From Flavobacterium poyangense (lineage in GTDB: Bacteria > Bacteroidota > Bacteroidia > Flavobacteriales > Flavobacteriaceae), in assembly GCF_011751075.1 (NCBI RefSeq), contig NZ_JAALLN010000003.1, positions 186,001 through 250,000 on the forward strand: 64,000 nt of DNA, given 5' to 3'. Positions 28,501-34,796 of the stretch are shown here, piece after piece. The position numbers and the translations under genes are program-made. Within the stretch, counting starts at the first letter, position 1; the number at the start of each line of letters is the position of its first letter. Below the pieces are notes generated by a model. That model was not told where the DNA came from. It did not search any database and saw only the letters and a list, made by a program, of their open reading frames with translations.

Positions 28501-29476
28501 AGATCAAATAGCAGCAATTGCATTACGCGAGATTCTAACACAAGACCAATCCGCTGAGGTCATTTACAAACACGATCAACGGCATAAAGTCGACTTGATA
28601 CCTTCGCCCATGTTAACAGCTCTTGACGAGGCACACATCCAACTGGATCAAAAATCTATTGTTTTAGTCCTCGGAGGAGGACAGGGTATTACTTCTGAAC
28701 TGGTAAAACATATGTCTGAAGCTTATCCGTGTACCTATATTCTTGTTGGCAGATCAACAGATCCAAGAGAAGTTAGTACCGATTCAAAAGAAGTAGAGTT
28801 GATGACATCAAAAGAAGAAATCAGAAGTTACCTAATCAAGACCGGTCATTTTAACACTCCGCCTCAAATTGAAAAAGAGACTTTGCGAATTTTCAAAAAC
28901 AATCAAATCCTGCGTACCATTCGTCATATGGAACAGTTGGGAAATAAAGTAGTATATCAGTCCTTAGATGTTTGTGATGAAGAAGGGTTGACTCAGCTTC
29001 TCCATGATATTTATGAACAATATGGACAATTAGATGGTGTTATTCATGGGGCTGGTCTTTTGGAGGACAAACTTTTCAAACAGAAAACAACCAGTTCTTT
29101 TGAACGTGTTTTTGACACCAAAGTAAAACCTTTACGTGTACTGGCGGAACAATTGCGTTCAGATTGTCAATTTGTAGTGCTGTTTTCAAGCATTGCTTCG
29201 GTCTATGGTAACAAAGGACAGACTGATTATGCAGCAGCAAACAGTGTGTTGGATGATTATGCCAATGCATTAAACAAAAGGTTAAAAGGAAAAGTAATCT
29301 CGATCAATTGGGGACCATGGAAAGGTGCAGGAATGGTTTCGGCATCATTGGAAAATGAGTATGAACGTCGTGGAATTTCGTTGATCCCATTAGAGGAAGG
29401 AAAAGAGCTATTTCTTAACGAAATCAAGTATGGAACAGAAAGTCAGGTATTAATCATGTCCGGTAAGAATTGGTAA
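22508..29476 (+). CDS. Giant PUFA/polyketide synthase: NPD-NPD-KS-AT-ACP-ACP-KR
   Basis: 2322 residues. Residues 1-250 are a degenerate nitronate-monooxygenase (NPD)-like half, where the GGH signature reads SGL at 123-125. Residues 285-560 are an intact PfaD-like NPD domain (AQGPM; ECGGHVG with H430; AGGI; LMGTAYLYT). KS is about 645-1085 with C833 (DAACASS), H968 and H1008. AT is about 1180-1470 (FPGQGSQ; S1276 in GHSYGEL; H1381). Two ACPs follow, with serines S1682 and S1793 in DLSIDSIKR. A KR with structural partner spans about 1860-2322 (GGGQGIT; FSSIASVYGNKGQ; YAAAN). The order KS-AT-ACPs-KR equals PfaA of PUFA synthases. Predicted to elongate and reduce an acyl chain iteratively, with the NPD domain as enoyl reductase. 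First gene of the operon; 21 bp to the next gene. Confidence 0.93.
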   Translation: MKDLTLIGVTPFEKPDVHLMSQLFQAGAFPVLSLGHDIAIAQEALNQLEQIKSIPSYGICITNDTLTALQLSDQVSFAILPFGISINIYPDVSRIYQVTSLEQARKAEQLGAIGIIVKGNEASGLVGYESTFVLFQRVIQEINTIPVWVQGGIGLHTAAAAKALGAEGVVLDSQLALYPESNIPQDLKKLCSKLNGTETRIIANHRVLVRPNSPVLSENVDIEELAHYFKDLDPGKSYIPMGQDIALAADLYENFKTLKKLIFGFKEAMYGHLKQAKASQIIDQNNPLAKQLGLRYPIAQGPMTRVSDVPAFAQAVAETGALPFIALSLIKGEQARALIVETQKLVGDKTWGVGILGFAPQELREEQTAYILEAKPPVVLIAGGRPAQAKVFEKAGITTFLHVPSPALLDIFLKEGAKNFIFEGRECGGHVGPLSSTVLWEKQIERILKEEHPENISVFFAGGIHNAFSTAFVSVMAAPLAARGVKVGVLMGTAYLYTQEAVSTGAIQQEFQEQAMQAKDTVLLETAPGHETRCLNTAFALHFEKEKKKLLANGTDKKQIWEQLEKLNVGRLRIAAKGIDRQGEALVTIPKNQQLDLGMYMIGQVATMHNQVITLESLHHDVAIENQKYIEQATLPEKPTSTEKGLDVAIIGMECVFPGAKNLAEYWRNIILGKDCVTEVPEERWNKEIYYQPDSNGSDVSHSKWGGFIPKIDFDPLDFGIPPQSLAAIEPTQLLTLLVAKRAMEDAGYGEKQINRENISVIIGAEGGNDLANSYSFRGYYKQVFGTLHEEVEKAFPHTTEDSFPGILANVIAGRITNRLDLGGRNFTVDAACASSMAAIDLACQELILGKSDMVLAGGADLHNGINDYLMFSSTHALSRKGRCATFDNAADGIALGEGVAILVLKRYEDALRDGDRIYSVIKGVGGSSDGKALGLTAPRKIGQVRALERAYDQAGISAAAVGLVEAHGTGTVVGDKTELSALTNLFSRSGALPAQTHLGSVKTQIGHTKCAAGLAGLIKAAMAVFHGVKPPTLHLQQPNAYFNAATSPFAFHAETGLWSEEKRYAGISAFGFGGTNFHMVIENHPQKEEAAILQSWPSELFVFRGDDYDQAKIQLEQVKTLLEINDSLSLKDIAYSLVAGSEKPIQLSIVADTAEDLMMKIELLLTGIESKDIFMVNKRAGKTAFLFPGQGSQRTHMARDLFVLFPAMRKLIAQYPDLEKVVFPAATFDTATLKKQKETIKDTRLAQPLLGIVDLVLAQLLQSFGIIPDMVAGHSYGELPALCFAGVFDEQQLVELSSKRAQAILDAVEEGDPGTMIAVNSDADRLKTILDQHQDCYPVNYNSPTQCVVAGSTAAIDKLMERLKKESISAKKLEVACAFHSPLVIKSKELYANVLKEVPFQEMQIPVWSNTTAALYPDLVSDIKVQLTDHLVQPVHFVDEIQAMYADGARIFIEVGPGRVLSALTKASLNQEELTLHVEDNNHNSLVHLLRLFAQYLGTGRALNLDKLFEDRHASLIQIDQPDLYRKSPTIWRINGQAAHPTTGTLPAHGALPIVTPIQMTNTTIIQTPTTQPAAEHVLQEYLNNMNMLVQAQRDVMLSFLGQQEHMRPIPVYATAAENTTKDQVVPTLMTKDKPIPTVDIQTPSIDIKSLLLKVVCEKTGYPHEMLGMEMDLEADLSIDSIKRVEIIGTVRSELGILNIAHENEDTVMEQLAAIKTLNALVSWLTAYTGTVDSPATKVELAPEPSVTADKTTITLAELQIAILDIVSEKTGYPKEMLGLDLDLEADLSIDSIKRMEIIGDLKIKIGFGDDKEQAEDLMEKLAAIKTLNGLATWISQMSTTEPVQSLVTRLRFDLIPTASSEAQNTEILKGKRFAIAPDNGKQTRAIKTILEQQGAIAQLVRAEEDLTLFDGLIIADIGVADVKHSIIDHVGLIKKMDLEKAQWIYLISDIPAHVEELKEARALRHYQGHPGLFKSLAREFEQTNCRLISLHTPQETDQIAAIALREILTQDQSAEVIYKHDQRHKVDLIPSPMLTALDEAHIQLDQKSIVLVLGGGQGITSELVKHMSEAYPCTYILVGRSTDPREVSTDSKEVELMTSKEEIRSYLIKTGHFNTPPQIEKETLRIFKNNQILRTIRHMEQLGNKVVYQSLDVCDEEGLTQLLHDIYEQYGQLDGVIHGAGLLEDKLFKQKTTSSFERVFDTKVKPLRVLAEQLRSDCQFVVLFSSIASVYGNKGQTDYAAANSVLDDYANALNKRLKGKVISINWGPWKGAGMVSASLENEYERRGISLIPLEEGKELFLNEIKYGTESQVLIMSGKNW

Positions 29477-29497
29477 AAACGGCTGTATTCATCTCTT

Positions 29498-32400
29498 ATG
29501 AAAAAAACAGATATTGCAATTATAGGTTTATCTTGCCTGTTTCCCGGAGCAAAAGACGCCGAGGCATTCTGGCAGAATATCATTAATAAAGTCGACTCTA
29601 CCCAAGTAGTTCCGGTGGAGCGCATCGATCCTATCCATTTTAGCGATAGCAAGGAAGCTATAGACCGCTTTTATTGTAATCGTGGCGGGTTTATTCCGGA
29701 TTATGAATTTGATCCTACTGCATTTGGTATTTTGCCTCTTGCTGTTGAAGGCACTGAACCCGATCACCTGTTAACACTTGATCTCGTTCAAAAAGCGTTA
29801 GAAGATGCAGGCGTATTCCAGAAAAAAGTTTCATTGGAACGAACAGGGATTATCATCGGAAAAGGAAATTATACAGGTCCCGGAGCTACACGTGCCATTG
29901 AAATTGTACGTACAGGCGAGCAGATCAGTTCGATTTTGCAGGAGCTATTGCCTGAGGTTTCTTCAGCAGCTATTGAAAAAGTAAAACAAGCATTTCAGGA
30001 ACGCAAAGGGCGGTTTTCTGCCGATACAGTCATGGGGTTAATACCCAATCTTGTAGCCTCATTAGTCTCCAACCGATTCAATCTTGGAGGTGTTGCTTTC
30101 ACGGTAGACGCAGCATGTGCAAGCGCTCTTTTAGCCGTTGACCATGCTGTGCAAGAGTTGCAACGTGGCCGCAGTGATATGATGATTGCGGGTGGGGTGC
30201 ATACAGGTCAAAATGCTGCATTCTGGAGTATCTTTAGCCAATTGGGAGCCTTATCGTATCAGCAACAAATTAAACCTTTTAGCGAAGAGGCAGACGGACT
30301 GCTTATCGGGGAAGGCTGTGGTTTTGTTGTCTTAAAGCGGTTGGAAGAAGCGGTACGCGATCAGGATAAAATTTATGCGGTCATTAAAGGAGTAGGTGTA
30401 AGCAGTGATGGTAATGGAGCAAGTGTTATGAGCCCCTCCGTGAAAGGTCAGTTAAAAGCATTAGAAGAAGCATGGGCAAATGCCAATTTAGATAAAGAAC
30501 AAATCGGTTATCTGGAAGCTCATGGCACAGGAACGCCGTTGGGAGATAAAACAGAACTACAAACGCTGGCTCAATTTTTTGGTAAAGAAGAAGCAGTTGC
30601 ACGTGCCGGTATAGGATCTGTTAAATCCAATATTGGTCATGCTATGCCTGCTGCAGGAATAGCAGGTTTAATAAAGACCTGTCTGGCGTTGCATCACGAC
30701 ATATTGCCGCCTACGTTATATTGTGAAAAACCAACTGCGGCTCTACAGCTCACCAGATTTACACCGATACAAGAAGCCAAAAACTGGTCACAAACTGGTT
30801 TGCCAAAGATTGCGGCAGTAAATGCATTTGGATTTGGAGGGATCAACGCTCACGTAGTCCTGAAAGGGTATGATGTGCCCAAAAAAGACAAAGTATTGTT
30901 ACTTGCCAGATCAACACGTGAAGCATTGCTTGCGGCACTGCGGGATAACGATACTTCTTTGGGAGATGGCGATTACCGAATTGCGTTATTTGATCCAACC
31001 CCTGAACGTATCCAGAAAGCAATCAAAATTGTGTCGAAAAATAATGCGTGGCGCAATAGACAAGATATATGGTATACCTCAACTCCTCTTTTACAGGCCG
31101 GTGGCAAAGTAGCCTTTGTATTCCCGGGACTGGATGGTTTAGCAAAAGGCGAAGTTGAAACTGTCAGTCAATATTTTGGATTGACAGCACCAATAGCAAC
31201 AGAAGGTGAAGGACTTTTAAACGAGGCATTGGGCATTTTTAACAATTGCGGCATACTGGACAGTGCTTTGAAAAAATTGGGAATCTATCCGGATATGAAT
31301 GCCGGACATAGTATGGGGGAATGGTTAGCGGGATATGCTTCAGATTTGGCTGAAGCAAGTTCCGTTAAGGATTTGATCGATGCTCTTGATCCCAAAACAT
31401 TTGAACTAAAAGACTCTAAATTTATTGCTATTGGAGCAGGTCTTGAGCAGGTAGCGCCATTGATTGAACAAATTCCTAACCTTTATGTTTCAAATGATAA
31501 TTGCCCACAGCAGGTAATTCTCTGTGGTACCCATGTTGCCCTACAGGAATTGACCCCTTTGCTAAAATCAAAACAGATATTCCACCAGATTTTACCATTT
31601 CAATCCGGTTTTCATTCTCCTTTTGTTGCAGATAAACTGCCTGTGATTTTAGCCGGTATGGAAAAAGTTCATTTCCAAAAAACAAAAATCCCATTGTGGT
31701 CTGCCACCACACTTATGCCTTATCCGGCAGATCAGCAGTCCATTCGTAAACTAAGCGCCGAACATCTTGTACAGCCTGTAAGATTCCGCGAACTGACGGA
31801 GAAGCTTTATGATGAAGGAGTCCGTTTTTTTATCCAGGTAGGTACGGGAGGATTAATCGGTTTTATTGATGATACGTTAAAAGGGAGAGCATTCAGTACA
31901 CTGGCTTCAAGTGTAGCCACCCGAACTGCACTTGCTCAGTTACAACGGGTAGTAGCAGCCTTATTTGTAGAAGGCAAAGTTTTGGCACTCGATTTTTTAG
32001 ACATACAAAATCACAGAAAAAAAGTGCCAGGCAAAGGCATAAAATTACAATTGGGATCACCCATTGTTCGTGATTTTGAACCCATAAAAAACTTGCGAAA
32101 ATCGATCGATATAATACGACCAAAAGAGGCTTTTCCTAAAGCAGCGGCAAAAATAAGTCATCCACTGGTTCAGGCATTTCAGGACAGTATAACCGATATG
32201 ATCCGAATGCAGGAAGAGGTATTGAACGTCTTTGAAAATCATACGCAGACGGCTATCTCCACACCCGTATTAACGAAAAAACAATTGGTCAACAGTAGTT
32301 TTTCTAAAGCACTACAAGTCAATTTAGGAACACATCCCTATCTGATTGATCACAGTCTTTTGCGACAACCCAAAGGCTGGTCCAATGTTGCAGATATGGA

Positions 32401-33736
32401 ACCTGTGATTCCGATGACTATGATTTTTGAATTATTAGCAGAAACAGCACAAGCAGAACAACCGGAAACAAAAATTCACAAGATCATGCACGTTAGTGTT
32501 TTTCAATGGATGAATGTTGCCAAGCCTTTTGAAAAAACAATAAAAGGCGTTTGGCGTTCCAACAATCACGCTTATTTGGATATCGAGAATTTTGCGAATG
32601 CGGAAGTCTTTTTAGCAACAACACATCCGCAACAACCTACTTTTGATCTGTCTATAGGAGAGCGATTGCCTATTGATCGAACTCCTGAAGAAATCTACGA
32701 GAAACATATGTTCCATGGAGAAGCTTATCAAGGGATTACAGCGATATCAGCTGTTGGAAAGAAAGGGATTATTGGACAAATAAAAGGGAATGGGGGTAAG
32801 GGTTCTCTATTGGACAATGCCGGGCAATTATTTGGATTATGGTTGCAACTTACTTTAACCAAAGATCGCATTGCTTTCCCGGTCAAAATCAAACAAATTG
32901 AATTTTTTGAAGATATGCACGATCAGGATGGTGTATTTGAATGTACCTGTGTACAGACCGAATTAAACGATGAGTTTGCAATCGCCAATATAGTACTTCA
33001 AAGAAACGGAAAAGTTTGGTGCGATATAAAAGGATGGCAAAACCGAAGATTAGAAATTGACGAAGCTTTATGGAATGTTTCCATGTCGCCATTACATAAC
33101 CGGCTTTCAGAAGAAATCGCTCCACAGGTCTTTTTCTTTCATCAGGCCTATTCCCGTGTAAGTTCCTGGGATTTTATACTGAAACGGTATTTCAATCAAA
33201 AGGAAAAGCAATACTATCAGGATCTGTTACCCAATCGCAGAAAAAATTGGATGGTAAGTCGTGTAGCGGTAAAAGATGCCGTCCGACAGCTATTGAGTGA
33301 ACAGAAAAAGCAACCCAGTTACCCCATAACCTTTGAAATTTGTTCCGATGAGGTTGGCAAACCTTATCTTAAAGGGAATGCCACAGAACAGATCCAAATC
33401 TCATTGGCACATAAAGGTAAAGAGGCAGTAGCAATTGCACGGCAGGACAAACCAGTTGGAATAGACATGGAAACCATTGCTGAACGCAGCCCTGAATTTT
33501 ATCAATTGGTATTCACCGATGCAGAAGTAGCATTATTAAAAGAACGAGACCAAGCCGAATGGACCACCCGATTTTGGGTAGCAAAAGAAGCTTACGGGAA
33601 ATTATTGGGAACGGGGTTAAAAGGAAACCCCAAAAGATATGAAGTAGCACGCATACAAGGAGATCATTTATGGATCGATCAAATAGAAATCAAAACAATC
33701 AAACGCCAAAATTATATAATCGGATGGACACTTTAA
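29498..33736 (+). CDS. Second synthase: KS-AT-DH-phosphopantetheinyl transferase
   Basis: 1412 residues. KS is about 3-450 with an intact triad: C207 in DAACASA, H342 in EAHGTGT and H381 in NIGHAMP. A shortened, divergent AT is about 545-830: S605 in GHSMGEW and the FHSPF His are kept, but the usual GQGSQ reads GLDGL. A double-hotdog PKS-type dehydratase is about 930-1200 (HPYLIDH; LLDNAGQLFGLW). A C-terminal Sfp-type PPTase is about 1230-1412 (VGIDME; WVAKEAYGK). It supplies the dehydration missing from the first synthase and can activate the carrier domains. This resembles PfaB, PfaC and PfaE functions on one chain, but without a KS-like chain-length factor or FabA-type DH pair. The next gene starts inside its last codons. 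Confidence 0.92.
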   Translation: MKKTDIAIIGLSCLFPGAKDAEAFWQNIINKVDSTQVVPVERIDPIHFSDSKEAIDRFYCNRGGFIPDYEFDPTAFGILPLAVEGTEPDHLLTLDLVQKALEDAGVFQKKVSLERTGIIIGKGNYTGPGATRAIEIVRTGEQISSILQELLPEVSSAAIEKVKQAFQERKGRFSADTVMGLIPNLVASLVSNRFNLGGVAFTVDAACASALLAVDHAVQELQRGRSDMMIAGGVHTGQNAAFWSIFSQLGALSYQQQIKPFSEEADGLLIGEGCGFVVLKRLEEAVRDQDKIYAVIKGVGVSSDGNGASVMSPSVKGQLKALEEAWANANLDKEQIGYLEAHGTGTPLGDKTELQTLAQFFGKEEAVARAGIGSVKSNIGHAMPAAGIAGLIKTCLALHHDILPPTLYCEKPTAALQLTRFTPIQEAKNWSQTGLPKIAAVNAFGFGGINAHVVLKGYDVPKKDKVLLLARSTREALLAALRDNDTSLGDGDYRIALFDPTPERIQKAIKIVSKNNAWRNRQDIWYTSTPLLQAGGKVAFVFPGLDGLAKGEVETVSQYFGLTAPIATEGEGLLNEALGIFNNCGILDSALKKLGIYPDMNAGHSMGEWLAGYASDLAEASSVKDLIDALDPKTFELKDSKFIAIGAGLEQVAPLIEQIPNLYVSNDNCPQQVILCGTHVALQELTPLLKSKQIFHQILPFQSGFHSPFVADKLPVILAGMEKVHFQKTKIPLWSATTLMPYPADQQSIRKLSAEHLVQPVRFRELTEKLYDEGVRFFIQVGTGGLIGFIDDTLKGRAFSTLASSVATRTALAQLQRVVAALFVEGKVLALDFLDIQNHRKKVPGKGIKLQLGSPIVRDFEPIKNLRKSIDIIRPKEAFPKAAAKISHPLVQAFQDSITDMIRMQEEVLNVFENHTQTAISTPVLTKKQLVNSSFSKALQVNLGTHPYLIDHSLLRQPKGWSNVADMEPVIPMTMIFELLAETAQAEQPETKIHKIMHVSVFQWMNVAKPFEKTIKGVWRSNNHAYLDIENFANAEVFLATTHPQQPTFDLSIGERLPIDRTPEEIYEKHMFHGEAYQGITAISAVGKKGIIGQIKGNGGKGSLLDNAGQLFGLWLQLTLTKDRIAFPVKIKQIEFFEDMHDQDGVFECTCVQTELNDEFAIANIVLQRNGKVWCDIKGWQNRRLEIDEALWNVSMSPLHNRLSEEIAPQVFFFHQAYSRVSSWDFILKRYFNQKEKQYYQDLLPNRRKNWMVSRVAVKDAVRQLLSEQKKQPSYPITFEICSDEVGKPYLKGNATEQIQISLAHKGKEAVAIARQDKPVGIDMETIAERSPEFYQLVFTDAEVALLKERDQAEWTTRFWVAKEAYGKLLGTGLKGNPKRYEVARIQGDHLWIDQIEIKTIKRQNYIIGWTL

Positions 33737-34023
33737 ACACGACATTAAAAAGGAATCATGAGGAGTTATTCAACCTGTTAAAGGGGTTTATTACGGAAAT
33801 TATCGGTGAAGAATTTGTAGAAGAGATGGATATCAGTCCGGAAAGTTCGTTTACTAAAGATTTGGAAATGGACAGTATAGAGATTGTTTCCTTTTCAGAA
33901 AAAATCAAAGAACACTTTGGAGATCAAATTGATTTCACGGGTTGGTTGTCTGCTATGGATCTTGATGAACTGATCAATCTTGATCTGAATAAGATCATCA
34001 ATTATATCTACGAATGCCAATAA
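33724..34023 (+). CDS. Discrete acyl carrier protein
   Basis: 99 residues from the ATG at 33724, which overlaps the last 13 bp of the second synthase gene. An in-frame ATG at 33670 lies deeper in that gene and would add 18 residues without carrier-domain character. The phosphopantetheine serine is S51 in LEMDSIEIV. The protein has the acidic, four-helix character of ACPs. As a free carrier it may accept the finished chain, prime the synthases or feed the acyltransferases. The next gene overlaps it by 10 bp. Confidence 0.9.
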   Translation: MDTLNTTLKRNHEELFNLLKGFITEIIGEEFVEEMDISPESSFTKDLEMDSIEIVSFSEKIKEHFGDQIDFTGWLSAMDLDELINLDLNKIINYIYECQ

Positions 34024-34796
34024 TTACTGTCAATAATAAAAAAGTTCACATACAAGAACTAAATAAAGAGGCCGAAGATACCGTGGTATTAATCCACGGT
34101 ATGTTCAGCAATCTTTCTATTTATTATTTTACTATTGCTCCTATTTTGGCAGAGCACTTTCACGTGGTTCTATATGATCTGAAAAGTCATGGCAGGAGTG
34201 AGCGTGTAGCAGAAGGATATGATTTAGAAAATATGTCAGCCGATTTAATCGCAATGATGGATTACCTCCAAATCAAAAAAGCACAACTTGTTGGCTATAG
34301 TTTTGGAGGGCTTATTGCACTCCAAACCGCATTGATAGTCCCAGAACGTTTAGATCAATTGGTTATCATTGAAGCACCGGATCCGCAAGATGAAAAAGCG
34401 AGAGATGTAATTGAAGCATACAGCAAGGAATTTCTCGAACATTATGTAGCCAATTTTACAGACACCACAAAAGTGAAAATGGGGAAAAGGCAGTTGGAGA
34501 AAAACCATCGGTTATACGAGTTTTTATTTAATCAGACCAGTATCAAAGCAGATATGGTTAAAGAAAAGCATTTTTTACATCAGGTTCCTATCTCGGAATT
34601 GCGTCTATCTACTTTGTTATTATATGGATCGGATTCCAATTGTAAACCGACAGGAGAATGGTTGCAATCTCAAATTGATACGGCCGAGCTAAAGCTCATC
34701 GATGGAGATCACAATATTCCCATTCAAGAACCCATTCGGATTGCAGAAACTATTGTTCAATTTTTAACTAACCCTTTATTACAAAACCATGGCTAA
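34014..34796 (+). CDS. Alpha/beta hydrolase, probable chain-release enzyme
   Basis: 260 residues with the classic fold. The oxyanion region is VVLIHGMFSN, the nucleophile S96 lies in GYSFGG, the acid probably in LLLYGSDSN, and the His in DGDHNIPIQEP. No signal peptide, so cytoplasmic. Placed between the ACP gene (10-bp overlap) and the glycosyltransferase gene (8-bp overlap), it could be a thioesterase that releases the chain from the carrier; an editing or ester-hydrolysing role is equally compatible with the sequence. Confidence 0.85.
   Translation: MPIITVNNKKVHIQELNKEAEDTVVLIHGMFSNLSIYYFTIAPILAEHFHVVLYDLKSHGRSERVAEGYDLENMSADLIAMMDYLQIKKAQLVGYSFGGLIALQTALIVPERLDQLVIIEAPDPQDEKARDVIEAYSKEFLEHYVANFTDTTKVKMGKRQLEKNHRLYEFLFNQTSIKADMVKEKHFLHQVPISELRLSTLLLYGSDSNCKPTGEWLQSQIDTAELKLIDGDHNIPIQEPIRIAETIVQFLTNPLLQNHG

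Noticed and set aside
22508..33736. Numerous minus-strand frames inside the synthase genes
   Set aside because: They are short, have no domain or signal features and oppose intact, well-conserved synthase domains.
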